This document shows positions 24,689 to 33,511 of a stretch of 64,000 bases of DNA, one piece after another. Position 1 is the stretch's first letter, and each line of letters begins with the position of its first letter. The DNA is from Arcicella aquatica (GTDB lineage: Bacteria > Bacteroidota > Bacteroidia > Cytophagales > Spirosomataceae): positions 20,252-84,251 of the forward strand of contig NZ_JAYFUL010000023.1 of assembly GCF_034928825.1 (NCBI RefSeq), written 5' to 3'. The notes under the pieces were generated by a model. The model was not told the DNA's origin. It saw only the letters and a list, made by a program, of their open reading frames with translations, and made no database searches. The translations under genes and the position numbers were made by a program.

Positions 24689-25507
24689 CTATTGAAACGT
24701 CAGCTTAAAGAACTTAGTGGGGTAACTATAATCCTCTTCATCTGTCCATATATGTACCTTCATAATAACACTTGAATTATCAATCCACTTAAGTGCTATT
24801 GGTCCCCAGCTTCCTCCTTCAATAGTAAATTTTTTTATAAACTTTTCATTCTTTATTTCAAACATTTGTAAACCATTACTTGAATATCCTGCTTCCATAT
24901 CTTCACTGATAGCAATAAATTTTTGATTTTGAGGGTCTGCATAAATTTCGCCTATTGTATATTTTTCTTCCCCAGTATTTCTATTTATAATCATATAGCA
25001 GTTGCCTTCATAAAATTGACCTCTAACCAAATAGGTGTTTATATTAGGAAAAAAATGCTCATAAGTATACAGAATATCATCGTAATTATCCTTTGAAATA
25101 TCTTTTAATTCTTTTGTTTTCCCATTTGCTAGCGATAGCGTCAGAGTTTTTCCATTTCGCTTAAAATACATTGACTGCGTTTTTTCAAGATACTGTTCTA
25201 CCCCTTTAAATGCCTTATAGGAATTATCATAATTATTCAAAATATTCTCTCGGACAGCTGCATCACTATACAAATTAGGAATCTCTAAGCTATCAACAGT
25301 TTCTACATTAACGCTATAAGTTGAAAAATGAAAAGTTGTATCTTTCAGATCAATAATAGTATCTACCTTTTCTTGGGGAAGCTCAATTTCGTTGCTAATA
25401 GAAGCCAGCGTATCGGTCTTAACTTTACTATTACTATTGTCTTTGGTAGTAGAGGTGCAAGCCACCACTAAAAGAAGAAAAACTATAATTGGGAGTACAT
25501 GTTTCAT
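24689..25507 (-). CDS. Lipoprotein of unknown function
   Basis: 272 residues with a clear lipoprotein signal (VVAC, Cys17), followed by a Ser/Thr/Asn/Lys-rich linker. The mature domain is rich in beta-strand-like segments (TYLVRGQFYEGNCYMIINR, KFIAISEDMEAGYSSNG, IALKWIDNSSVIMKVHI) and may be a small propeller or a beta-sandwich. No motif assigns a function. It may be co-transcribed with the neighbouring lipoprotein genes. Confidence 0.65.
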   Translation of the reverse strand: MKHVLPIIVFLLLVVACTSTTKDNSNSKVKTDTLASISNEIELPQEKVDTIIDLKDTTFHFSTYSVNVETVDSLEIPNLYSDAAVRENILNNYDNSYKAFKGVEQYLEKTQSMYFKRNGKTLTLSLANGKTKELKDISKDNYDDILYTYEHFFPNINTYLVRGQFYEGNCYMIINRNTGEEKYTIGEIYADPQNQKFIAISEDMEAGYSSNGLQMFEIKNEKFIKKFTIEGGSWGPIALKWIDNSSVIMKVHIWTDEEDYSYPTKFFKLTFQ

Positions 25508-25591
25508 GAAACTATTTTAATATTTTGGGGGGATTTTATTTATTCTCAATGGTGCTGTTCAATTATTTGACGTATTGTTTTGTACTCTGAA

Positions 25592-26005
25592 CTAATCAAC
25601 TATTTCCTCCAAGTCTTTATAAACTAAATATGCACCAGACGGACTTGGAATAATAGCTAATTCAAGTCCTTTTAATTCTGCTCCATCATACCCTAGTCCA
25701 TTCGTACTTTTTATTTCTTCAAGCTTATTCCAGCTATTTACTAATACAAGTCCTGTTGCTTCAAAAGCCTCACCTTTTATTTGAATATCAAGATATTCTT
25801 TACCATCTTTTTCGATGAATTTATTAAAAGTATAATGAAGTTCTTCAGGATTTGATTTAACTATTGATGCTAGTTCATTTTTGTATTCCATGGTAGTAGG
25901 AGCAAACTTGTCAAAAACAGCATTAGATGTATTCTTACTATTGTTGCAAGCAGTCAGCAACGTTAGACAGCCGAGAAGAGTGGTGGTGATTGTCGAAATT
26001 TTCAT
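25592..26005 (-). CDS. Small lipoprotein of unknown function
   Basis: 137 residues with signal peptide and lipobox LLTAC (Cys20). The mature part of about 117 residues includes LHYTFNKFIEKDGKEYLDIQ and a C-terminal GAYLVYKDLEEIVD. Its shape suggests a compact alpha/beta domain. I do not recognise the family. It is the promoter-proximal member of the three-gene lipoprotein run on the minus strand. Confidence 0.65.
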   Translation of the reverse strand: MKISTITTTLLGCLTLLTACNNSKNTSNAVFDKFAPTTMEYKNELASIVKSNPEELHYTFNKFIEKDGKEYLDIQIKGEAFEATGLVLVNSWNKLEEIKSTNGLGYDGAELKGLELAIIPSPSGAYLVYKDLEEIVD

Positions 26006-26136
26006 TTTTTATGAGGTTTAACTATTTGATAACTTATATAGCGGATTGCAAATCAGGAAGTGCGTTTTTTGGTGTTAAATCTATTGGTGCAAAACCATGT
26101 ATTAGCTTTACACAAACATAATGTAATACTGGTAAC

Positions 26137-26184
26137 AAAAAAAGAGGGGAATTACTTATTTTCTAAAATAAATAATTCCCCTCT
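26137..26184 (-). terminator. Terminator of the RluA-family gene
   Basis: A 12-bp stem (26143-26154 with 26173-26184). Read on the minus strand the hairpin is followed by a T7 run (26143-26137). This hairpin explains the short + strand open frame at 26060-26251, which I do not accept as a gene. Confidence 0.75.
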
Positions 26185-26247
26185 AAATACTCAAAATGGT
26201 AAAGAGTTTCACGCTCGTATGTTCAATTATTCCATAGCATACAAACG

Positions 26248-27165
26248 CTAAAACAAACTCAAAAACTTTTTAGGCACTTCGGTCTCAAAATACATCTCTT
26301 CATCAGTAATCGGATGTACAAATGATAATACCCAAGCATGAAGCCCTAAACGACCAATTGGGTCGGTCTTAGCACCATATTTTTCATCTCCTACTATCGG
26401 ATGCCCGATATCTTTCATGTGTACCCTGATTTGATTTTTTCTGCCCGTTTCTAAATTCACTTTTACTAGCGTATTAAATTCACTAGTATTTATGGTATCA
26501 TAATGTGTAACAGCTTCTTTTCCAATAGCTGGATTGGAAGTAGAATAAACCGTCAATGCCTTGCTTTCTACTAAATACGAGCGAATAGTACCCAATGGAT
26601 ATTCAATAATCCCTTCTGTAACAGCTAAATATGTACGTTGTTGAATAGTTTCATTCCAAGATTCTTGTAACAGTTTTTGTATTCTTTCACTTTTAGCAAA
26701 CATCATCAAACCAGACGTTTCGCGGTCGAGGCGATGTACTACAAAAATTCTATTCGCTGGGTCTTGTTTTTTTACGTGGTCACTCAGCGTACTATAAGCA
26801 TTATAAAGCTTTTGCTTTTCAGTGGCAATTGATAGGAACCCTTCCTGTTTTTCAATGATGATTAAATATTGGTCTTCATAAATAATAGTAAGGCCTTTAT
26901 ACTTTTGTATTTCTGGTGCTTTAGAGCTTTTAATATTAACAATTTGCCCTACTTTCAGTACATAATTATATTGTGTTACGGCTTTATTATCAACCAACAC
27001 TTGCTTGTCTTTTAAAAAAGATTTTATATTATGACGACTTTTATTTGGCATCTTGTCCAACAAAAAAGTCAACAATTCTCCTGATTCACTTACCTCAAAA
27101 TGGCGTTCTGTTTTTTTTGTATCTTTTGGATTTCGTTCATTTGTTCTTCTATCCGTTTCTTTCAT
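26248..27165 (-). CDS. RluA-family pseudouridine synthase
   Basis: A 305-residue protein. An N-terminal S4-like RNA-binding domain (about 25-90, with DKMPNKSRHNIKSFLKDKQV) is followed by the RluA catalytic domain with the HRLDRETSGLMMF motif (catalytic Asp), and later GRKNQIRVHM and HPIVGDEKYGA. It isomerises uridines in 23S rRNA or tRNA. The RluD-like S4 domain favours 23S rRNA, but family members cannot be told apart safely. A TACCTTTG promoter element lies 50 bp upstream. Confidence 0.9.
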   Translation of the reverse strand: MKETDRRTNERNPKDTKKTERHFEVSESGELLTFLLDKMPNKSRHNIKSFLKDKQVLVDNKAVTQYNYVLKVGQIVNIKSSKAPEIQKYKGLTIIYEDQYLIIIEKQEGFLSIATEKQKLYNAYSTLSDHVKKQDPANRIFVVHRLDRETSGLMMFAKSERIQKLLQESWNETIQQRTYLAVTEGIIEYPLGTIRSYLVESKALTVYSTSNPAIGKEAVTHYDTINTSEFNTLVKVNLETGRKNQIRVHMKDIGHPIVGDEKYGAKTDPIGRLGLHAWVLSFVHPITDEEMYFETEVPKKFLSLF

Positions 27166-27214
27166 CTTCTAAAACTGTTTACTGTTTTCCAAAAGTCTAT
27201 ATCGTTTGGTTTTG

Positions 27215-27222
27215 CAAAGGTA
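27215..27222 (-). promoter_or_regulatory. Candidate promoter -7 element of the RluA-family gene
   Basis: TACCTTTG on the minus strand matches TAnnTTTG exactly. A TTAG (near TTTG) lies 24 nt upstream. Expected transcription start is about 27208. Confidence 0.45.
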
Positions 27223-27358
27223 CAAAAATTAGGAGCTTATTTCTAATAATAGCATCTAGCTATCGTTGTAAGTATTGCCCAAATGTCGGTTTTAAATATT
27301 TGTATCAAATTGATAATTTAGTTAAGTTTAATTATTCAATTGAAAATTCCACCACACA

Positions 27359-28012
27359 ATGAAAAAAATACTTTTTGTAATACTCATTCTCTGTAAAGTA
27401 CTTTCGGTAAATGCTCAGGGTCTAAATGCATCTGGTAATTTCCTACAAGATGTTAATGGCAAACCTGTTTTATCAAACAATTCTGTTGAAATAGAAGGGA
27501 ATCCTTATTTCCCTGAAGAATGGGCTGCTGGTAGTATAAAACTAAAAAATGGTGCTACTGTTACCTACAATGCACTGAGGTTAAATACTGCTACGGGTGC
27601 CCTTGAGTTTTTAAGAAATGACCAACCTTTTGTAGTGACGAATGCATTTGATGAGTTTACCATTTTCAATGTTACTTTCAGAAAAGGATTTCCAGCTGTT
27701 GATAGCCAAACAAATAACACTTTTTATGAAGTATTGTATGATGGTAAAGTTAAATTACTGTGCTATAAAAATGCAGTGATGTATGAAGAAAAGCTTTATA
27801 ATTCCGCTACCAAAACCAAGAAATTCTTACATAATACTTATTATTATATCTTGAAAGCAGATGGCACGATGGCTAAAGCAAAAAAAGATAAAAAAGCTAT
27901 TTTGGCTATTCTGAATGATAAAACTGCTCAGATAGAAGAGTACTTAAAAAAAGAAAAGATCAAAGAATGGAGTGATGTCGCTAATACTTTAGCATATTAC
28001 GAAAAAGCATAA
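27359..28012 (+). CDS. Secreted protein of unknown function
   Basis: 217 residues with a cleavable signal peptide (cleavage likely after the Ala of VNAQG, around residue 19). The mature part begins with LNASGNFLQDVNGKPVL and contains a beta-rich middle with EFTIFNVTFRKGFP, then a Lys-rich helical C-terminus (KAKKDKKAILAIL). Similar short periplasmic proteins are common in Bacteroidota, but I know no function. It appears to stand alone, 159 bp before the next gene. Confidence 0.7.
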   Translation: MKKILFVILILCKVLSVNAQGLNASGNFLQDVNGKPVLSNNSVEIEGNPYFPEEWAAGSIKLKNGATVTYNALRLNTATGALEFLRNDQPFVVTNAFDEFTIFNVTFRKGFPAVDSQTNNTFYEVLYDGKVKLLCYKNAVMYEEKLYNSATKTKKFLHNTYYYILKADGTMAKAKKDKKAILAILNDKTAQIEEYLKKEKIKEWSDVANTLAYYEKA

Positions 28013-28171
28013 ATCGAAGCAAAGCTTTAATTATCGGAGTTTTTTTGTATATTTATTGGAGGATTTGCTAATATAGCATTAGTACTTTTTATAACAAATA
28101 GTTTAAAAATTAGTTATTGATTCAATAGCGTATTTTACCCATATTGTTTTATAAGTACTTTCCCATTAATT

Positions 28172-28939
28172 ATGCCTAAGCTTTCGATTGACGATAAATT
28201 TATTGACTTCTCAGACTACGGACGCCCCATTGCTACGTTTTTAGCTCATCATTTATCGAATTTAAAAGTAAATGCAATTCAAGTCACTTTTGTTTTCTTA
28301 TTGGCTGGTATCATTTGTGTTTATTGTATCCAGACCAATCATTATATTTTGGCAGCTATTTTCTTGATGCTCAAAAATATTTTGGATGCTGTCGACGGTG
28401 AAATTGCTAGAATTACCAAACATCCATCCATTATTGGTAGGTATCTTGATTCAATTTTTGATTTTATTATTAATCTACTTATTCTAATTAGTATTCTTAC
28501 TATTGAAAGTTCTTCTAAGGTAATATTCCTAATGGCTTTCTTTGGGATTGAGTTTCAATGTTCGATTTATAACTATTATTATGTAATTTTGAGGAGAAGC
28601 TTGAACAACCATGAAACTAGCCGTATCCTTGAATTTAGGAAACCTGTTAGTTATCATTATGAAAGTCAGCGGTTAACAAATATTTTACATATCGCATTTC
28701 TGTGTTTGTATTTAGTTTTTGATGCATTGGTTTATGTATTAGACAAACCTGCTCTTTCTGTAAAGAAGTTTCCAAAATGGTTTATGAGTTTGCTTTCTTT
28801 ACTAGGGCTGGGGTTTCAATTATTAATAATTTGTGGTTTGCTTTGTTTAGGATTAACCAAAATGATTTTACCTTTTTTTGCTTGGTACAGTATTTTCGGT
28901 TTATTTGTAATTTTAATCAGAAAATTACTAGTGAGGTAA
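28172..28939 (+). CDS. CDP-alcohol phosphatidyltransferase family enzyme
   Basis: A 255-residue integral membrane enzyme with about six helices. The family motif is complete: D72-xx-D75-G76-xx-A79-R80, then G89-xxx-D93-xxx-D97. The four aspartates bind two metal ions and transfer a phosphoalcohol from a CDP-linked donor. Phosphatidylserine, phosphatidylglycerolphosphate or inositol-phosphate type products are all possible; the acceptor cannot be read here. The gene lies upstream of a VWA protein gene with a 30-bp gap, so co-transcription is likely. Confidence 0.85.
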   Translation: MPKLSIDDKFIDFSDYGRPIATFLAHHLSNLKVNAIQVTFVFLLAGIICVYCIQTNHYILAAIFLMLKNILDAVDGEIARITKHPSIIGRYLDSIFDFIINLLILISILTIESSSKVIFLMAFFGIEFQCSIYNYYYVILRRSLNNHETSRILEFRKPVSYHYESQRLTNILHIAFLCLYLVFDALVYVLDKPALSVKKFPKWFMSLLSLLGLGFQLLIICGLLCLGLTKMILPFFAWYSIFGLFVILIRKLLVR

Positions 28940-28969
28940 ACGACAATTATCTTTTTACTTCCTTATAAA

Positions 28970-29929
28970 ATGAATGTAAACACAGGGCTAGGCAAAACTG
29001 AATATTGGTTTATCGCTATATTTTTTATATTGTACTTAATTTATTTAGGGCGTGTCTTTTGGATAGCAAGGCGACTCAAAACTACAGCACGTTCAAGTAT
29101 TTTGAAGTTTTTTTTAAGATCAGCCTACTTCGGTTTAATGATACTTGCGTTGCTTAATCCTTCATTTGGAGAGTTGAATGAAGCCGTAAAAGCAGAAAAC
29201 AGAGAAATATTTTTCGTTGTAGATGTCTCCAAATCAATGGATGCAACTGATATACAACCTAGTAGAGTTGAAAAAGCAAAATTTGAAATAAACAGAGTAA
29301 TTAGTCAATTCCCTTATGACAGAATTGGCATTATTGTTTTTTCAGAAGAACCATTTTTATTATCACCACTTACCTTTGATAAAAATGCAATAAGCCTATT
29401 TGTACCCAAAATCAATACTAATTTATTGATGGGTGGAGGTTCGTTGATTAATCCAGCCCTTGAAATGGCTTTTAATAGATTGCAAAAATCAAAATCAAAG
29501 AATAAATCAAAGACAATAGTGTTGATGAGTGATGGCGAGTTTTCGGATGAATATGACAGAAACATTATTGGGCAAATTAAACAAAATGGTATCAATTTCT
29601 TTTCCGTTGGCATCGGTACAACCAAAGGGACAACGATAAAAGATGGAAATTCTTTCAAAAAAGATAAGGATGGGAATATAGTTATTACAAAATTAGACAA
29701 TACTTCGTTGAAAAAAATCACCAATGAAGCCAAAGGTAAATACTTAGAAATAAGCAGTATATCTAATAGTTTGACAGCATTAATTACTGAAATCAGCCAA
29801 ATAAAAAGTACTTTTTCAAATAATCAGCAAATTAATGTTGTTGTAAATAAATATTTTTATTTTCTAATCATTGCATTATTTTTGCTAGGAATTGACGTTT
29901 TCTTTACTGTTAGAACATTTCAATTATAA
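28970..29929 (+). CDS. VWA-domain membrane protein (BatA/BatB-like)
   Basis: 319 residues with N-terminal transmembrane helices (about 10-28 and 45-64) and one at the C-terminus (about 292-312). The von Willebrand A domain between them has the MIDAS motif D85-V-S87-K-S89 and a conserved SDGEF segment. This is the usual layout of BatA/BatB proteins encoded in Bacteroidota aerotolerance (bat) operons. The TPR-protein gene that follows matches BatC/D. The complete operon with a MoxR ATPase is not present here, so this is a partial bat-like module. Confidence 0.8.
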   Translation: MNVNTGLGKTEYWFIAIFFILYLIYLGRVFWIARRLKTTARSSILKFFLRSAYFGLMILALLNPSFGELNEAVKAENREIFFVVDVSKSMDATDIQPSRVEKAKFEINRVISQFPYDRIGIIVFSEEPFLLSPLTFDKNAISLFVPKINTNLLMGGGSLINPALEMAFNRLQKSKSKNKSKTIVLMSDGEFSDEYDRNIIGQIKQNGINFFSVGIGTTKGTTIKDGNSFKKDKDGNIVITKLDNTSLKKITNEAKGKYLEISSISNSLTALITEISQIKSTFSNNQQINVVVNKYFYFLIIALFLLGIDVFFTVRTFQL

Positions 29930-30035
29930 TTTTTCTGTTAATACCTTTTTTAAAAAACTAATGCCGATTATACTTTATGCTATTAATTAAGTTTAATCTA
30001 TTATTATCACATAAAATTATTAAAATCAATCAACC

Positions 30036-30728
30036 TTGTTAAATCAATTTGTTTTATATATTTTTCTTTGGATACTTGACAATGGCTCATTCTCGAAAGT
30101 AAATACAAGAAATAGAGCAAAAGTCGAAGCAATGATTGCATTTAGAAAAAAAGATTATCGTGAAGCGGCAAATCAATATCTTATTTTATCTAAACAATCT
30201 ATTTTTACACCACCTGAAGTATCGTTAAATTATGCACACGCTCTTTTTGAGGCTAAAGACACGCTAGCTGCGCGTCAAATATATGCTCGATTAAGCGGTT
30301 TAAAAGAAGCCAAACTTACTTCTACTACGTTAGTACAATTGGGTTTGATATTCTGTAATCAGCAAGACACTGCCAAAGCACTGACTCTTTTTAAAAAAGC
30401 TTTAGTGATGATGCCAGAAAATAATATCGCTAGGTTTAATTACGAATTATTGAAAAGAAGATTTAAGCCAAAACAAGAGTCAACATCTAAGCCTCCGCCG
30501 CCAAGTACCCAAAAAATACCTCCTAAACCTCCTACTCAGGAAAATGTTGAAGTCGCCAAAAATGAAAGTCAACAAGAACTACTGAAAACATTGAAAAATT
30601 ATGGCTTAACTGTTGATAAAGCTAAGGCCATATTGGATGCTATGAAAAGTAGCGAAATCCAATATATTCAGCAACGCCAAGTAAATACTAAAAACCCTAA
30701 TAAATTAATAACAAAACAAAACTGGTAA
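30036..30728 (+). CDS. TPR protein (BatC-like)
   Basis: A 230-residue protein from a TTG start, which keeps an N-terminal hydrophobic segment (FVLYIFLWIL). An ATG at 30132 would remove it. At least two TPR units are visible (EAMIAFRKKDYREAANQYL, then LVQLGLIFCNQQDTAKALTL and KALVMMPENNIARFNYELLK). A Pro-rich linker and a C-terminal helical part (KAKAILDAMKSSEIQYIQQR) follow; BatC-type proteins share this end. It probably works with the upstream VWA protein at the periplasmic face. The start codon is uncertain. Confidence 0.72.
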   Translation: MLNQFVLYIFLWILDNGSFSKVNTRNRAKVEAMIAFRKKDYREAANQYLILSKQSIFTPPEVSLNYAHALFEAKDTLAARQIYARLSGLKEAKLTSTTLVQLGLIFCNQQDTAKALTLFKKALVMMPENNIARFNYELLKRRFKPKQESTSKPPPPSTQKIPPKPPTQENVEVAKNESQQELLKTLKNYGLTVDKAKAILDAMKSSEIQYIQQRQVNTKNPNKLITKQNW

Positions 30729-30739
30729 GAACCAATTTT

Positions 30740-31921
30740 ATGAATACGCAAGAAGTTTACATTATGTCGGCTGTAAGAACACCGATTGGAAGTTTTGGAG
30801 GAGTACTATCGAGTCTCTCGGCTACTCAACTTGGAAGTATCGCAATTAAGGCTGCTGTTGAAAAAGCAAAGATTAAACCCGAGAGCGTGGAGGAAGTATT
30901 AATGGGAAATGTAGTTTCTGCTAATATTGGTCAAGCGCCTGCTCGTCAAGCGGCTTTGGGTGCGGGCTTATCGCCACAGGCTAGATGTACTACTATTAAC
31001 AAGGTGTGTGCTTCAGGAACAAAATCTATTATGTTGGCTGCACAAAGTATTATGCTTGGGCAAGCTGATATTGTAGTAGCAGGAGGAATGGAAAGTATGT
31101 CAAATGCACCTTTTTATGTTCCCAATGCAAGATTTGGCTATAAATATGGTTCATCAGTATTGGTAGATGGTCTTGAAAAAGATGGATTGACTGATGCTTA
31201 TGAAAACTGTGCGATGGGATTTTTTGCAGATAGAACTGCCCGTAAATATGGCATAAGTCGTGAAGCTCAGGATGGATACACTATTGACTCATACAAACGC
31301 TCCGCTCAAGCATCAGAAAATGGATTATTCAAAGACGAAATCATTCCTGTAGAAGTAAAAACAAAACAAGGCAGTATTTTTATTACGGAAGACGAAGAAT
31401 ACAAAAAGGTTAAATTTGAAAAAATCCCTGATTTAAAACCTATTTTTGAAAAAAGAGGTACTGTAACGGCTGCGAGTTCTTCAAATTTAAGTGATGGTGC
31501 ATCGGCATTGGTGTTAATGTCGAAAAAGAAAGCTGACAAACTGGGCTTATTACCGATTGCAAAAATCATCGGAATGGCTGATGCAGAGCAAGAACCTGAA
31601 TTCTTTACTACTACGCCAACAGTGGCACTGCCAAAGGCTATCAAAATGGCTAATTTAATTAAAGAAGAAATTGACTATTTTGAAGTAAATGAAGCTTTTT
31701 CAGTTGTACCTTTGGCATTCGAAAAAATATTGGATATTCCACACAAAAAAGTAAACATTAATGGTGGTGCTGTATCGTTAGGACATCCGCTAGGAGCATC
31801 GGGTGCCAGAATAGTAACTACGTTGATTTGGATTTTAAAACAAAAAAATGCACGATACGGAGCCGCGGGTATCTGTAATGGTGGCGGTGGGGCTTCATCA
31901 ATTGTGATTGAAAGGATGTAA
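30740..31921 (+). CDS. Acetyl-CoA C-acetyltransferase (thiolase)
   Basis: A 393-residue biosynthetic-type thiolase. Catalytic residues are Cys90 (NKVCASGTKS), His349 (GGAVSLGHPLGASG) and Cys379 (CNGGGGASS). The N-terminal VRTPIGSFGG and the VAGGMESMSNAP motif fit the AtoB/PhaA type, which condenses two acetyl-CoA to acetoacetyl-CoA, or the reverse in fatty-acid and ketone use. It starts 12 bp after the TPR gene. No HMG-CoA or polyhydroxyalkanoate genes are adjacent, so the pathway is open. Confidence 0.93.
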   Translation: MNTQEVYIMSAVRTPIGSFGGVLSSLSATQLGSIAIKAAVEKAKIKPESVEEVLMGNVVSANIGQAPARQAALGAGLSPQARCTTINKVCASGTKSIMLAAQSIMLGQADIVVAGGMESMSNAPFYVPNARFGYKYGSSVLVDGLEKDGLTDAYENCAMGFFADRTARKYGISREAQDGYTIDSYKRSAQASENGLFKDEIIPVEVKTKQGSIFITEDEEYKKVKFEKIPDLKPIFEKRGTVTAASSSNLSDGASALVLMSKKKADKLGLLPIAKIIGMADAEQEPEFFTTTPTVALPKAIKMANLIKEEIDYFEVNEAFSVVPLAFEKILDIPHKKVNINGGAVSLGHPLGASGARIVTTLIWILKQKNARYGAAGICNGGGGASSIVIERM

Positions 31922-31938
31922 TCTCTAAAAGTTTGTGG

Positions 31939-31946
31939 TAATTTTG
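31939..31946 (+). promoter_or_regulatory. Candidate purC promoter -7 element
   Basis: TAATTTTG matches TAnnTTTG exactly, 62 bp before the purC start. No good -33 TTTG is found at the normal spacing. Confidence 0.35.
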
Positions 31947-32007
31947 TAAAAAATTATTTAACGACACAGACTTTAAATAAGCGTGATTAAACACGCAAAA
32001 CAACATA

Positions 32008-32949
32008 ATGAAAGTAATTAAAAACACTAATTTTAATTTTCCGAACCAAACAGGTTTCTACAAAGGAAAAGTACGTGATGTATATTCTTTTGAAAACTTG
32101 TTGGTAATGGTTGCCTCAGACCGTATCTCAGCTTTTGACGTAGTTTTACCTAAAGCGATTCCATTTAAAGGACAAGTACTTAATCAGATTGCAGAACACT
32201 TTTTGAATGCAACCAGAGATGTAGTACCAAATTGGCTAGTGGCAAGTCCTGACCCTAACGTAAGTGTGGGCTTGAAGTGTGAAACTTATCCTGTAGAAAT
32301 GGTCGTAAGAGGCTACTTAGCTGGTCATGCTTGGCGTACTTATAAATCAGGCTTACGTACTTTATGCGGTGTTACTTTGCCAGAAGGCTTGAAGGAAAAC
32401 GACAAACTACCTACGCCAATTATTACGCCAACTACGAAAGCGCATGAAGGGCACGATGAGGATATTTCAAGAGAGGAAATTTTAGCCCAAGGCTTAGTGT
32501 CCGAAGAAGAATATAGCCAGCTTGAAAAATATACCCTTGCCCTGTTTGCGAAAGGAACAGCAATGGCAGCCGAACAAAAATTAATTTTGGTGGATACTAA
32601 ATATGAATTTGGGAAAAAGGATAATCAAATCACTTTAATTGATGAGATTCACACACCAGATTCTTCTCGCTATTTTTATGCCGAAGGTTACGAAGAACGC
32701 CAAAACAATAATGAAGCCCAAAAGCAACTTTCTAAAGAATTTGTACGTGAATGGTTAATTGCGAATGGTTTTCAAGGGAAAGATGGTCAAGTCATTCCTG
32801 AAATGACGGACGAATGGGTAAATCAAGTTTCAGAACGCTACATTGAACTTTTTGAACAAGTAACAGGCAAAAGATTCATTAAAGATGACTCTGAAGATGT
32901 TTTGGTTAGAGTTGAGGAAAATGTGAACAATTATTTAAAGTCTTTGTAG
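32008..32949 (+). CDS. purC: SAICAR synthetase PurC
   Basis: A 313-residue phosphoribosylaminoimidazole-succinocarboxamide synthase of the long type. It has GKVRDVYSF, the MVASDRISAFDVVLP motif, the TKAHEGHDEDISREE segment that binds substrate, and LVDTKYEFG followed by LIDEIHTPDSSRY. It joins CAIR with aspartate using ATP in purine synthesis. The purL gene lies elsewhere in the window, so purine genes are dispersed. A STAS-domain gene follows with a 28-bp gap. Confidence 0.96.
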   Translation: MKVIKNTNFNFPNQTGFYKGKVRDVYSFENLLVMVASDRISAFDVVLPKAIPFKGQVLNQIAEHFLNATRDVVPNWLVASPDPNVSVGLKCETYPVEMVVRGYLAGHAWRTYKSGLRTLCGVTLPEGLKENDKLPTPIITPTTKAHEGHDEDISREEILAQGLVSEEEYSQLEKYTLALFAKGTAMAAEQKLILVDTKYEFGKKDNQITLIDEIHTPDSSRYFYAEGYEERQNNNEAQKQLSKEFVREWLIANGFQGKDGQVIPEMTDEWVNQVSERYIELFEQVTGKRFIKDDSEDVLVRVEENVNNYLKSL

Positions 32950-32977
32950 GAAGTAAAACAAGAAATTACAACAATTT

Positions 32978-33403
32978 ATGGAATTTAAGGTAGAAAAAAA
33001 TGAGCAGTATGCTCTAATCGAACTTAAAGAAACTGCTTTAACGCAGGAAAATCATACTGATTTAGAGAACATCGTTCGCCAGCTTTTCAGAGAAGGCTAT
33101 GGTAATATCATTATTGAATTTAATCAAATTATTGAGCTAGACGGTCATGGTATTTCTGTTATTCGTAAAGCCAATAAAATCTGCCTGAACGAATTAGGCT
33201 TATTAATTATCGTAACAAAGAATGATGAAATAATTGACCAGTTAGATGCCGCTAAAATTGAAGAATTAACCGTAATGCCTACGGTTCAAGAAGCAATCGA
33301 TGCAGTATATTTGAATGAATTGGAAAATGATTTCCAATCAGACGAAGATGATGAATACGATCACGGTGAATACAGTGAAGGCGGTTCAGATGATGATTAT
33401 TAA
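32978..33403 (+). CDS. STAS-domain protein with acidic tail
   Basis: A 141-residue STAS protein (anti-sigma-factor antagonist fold). The core contains FNQIIELDGHGISVIRKANK, in which the SpoIIAA-type phosphorylated Ser is not clearly present (the segment reads ELDGHGISV). A strongly acidic, Asp/Glu-rich tail (about 113-141) is odd for this family. Similar STAS proteins in Bacteroidota are found beside purC and RNase Z genes. A role in a partner-switching pathway is possible but unproven. Confidence 0.75.
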   Translation: MEFKVEKNEQYALIELKETALTQENHTDLENIVRQLFREGYGNIIIEFNQIIELDGHGISVIRKANKICLNELGLLIIVTKNDEIIDQLDAAKIEELTVMPTVQEAIDAVYLNELENDFQSDEDDEYDHGEYSEGGSDDDY

Positions 33404-33414
33404 CATCAAAAAAA

Positions 33415-33440
33415 AGAGGTCATTTCTAGGAATGACCTCT
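33415..33440. terminator. Hairpin between the STAS gene and rnz
   Basis: Perfect 10-bp stem AGAGGTCATT/AATGACCTCT with a 6-nt loop. It has a poor T run on the + strand (A-rich on the left side), so read-through into rnz is likely. Confidence 0.5.
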
Positions 33441-33511
33441 TGCATACAAATCAATAGGTTGGAGTTATAAAACTAGTATTGATTTCAATATTTACACAAT
33501 CAGCAAATAAT

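Noticed and set aside
26060..26251. Small + strand open frame of 63 codons
   Set aside because: It lies over the terminator hairpin of the RluA-family gene and has no family resemblance or good start context.
30132..30728. ATG start at 30132 for the TPR protein
   Set aside because: Possible, but it removes the hydrophobic N-terminus expected for a membrane-linked BatC-like protein; kept only as an alternative.
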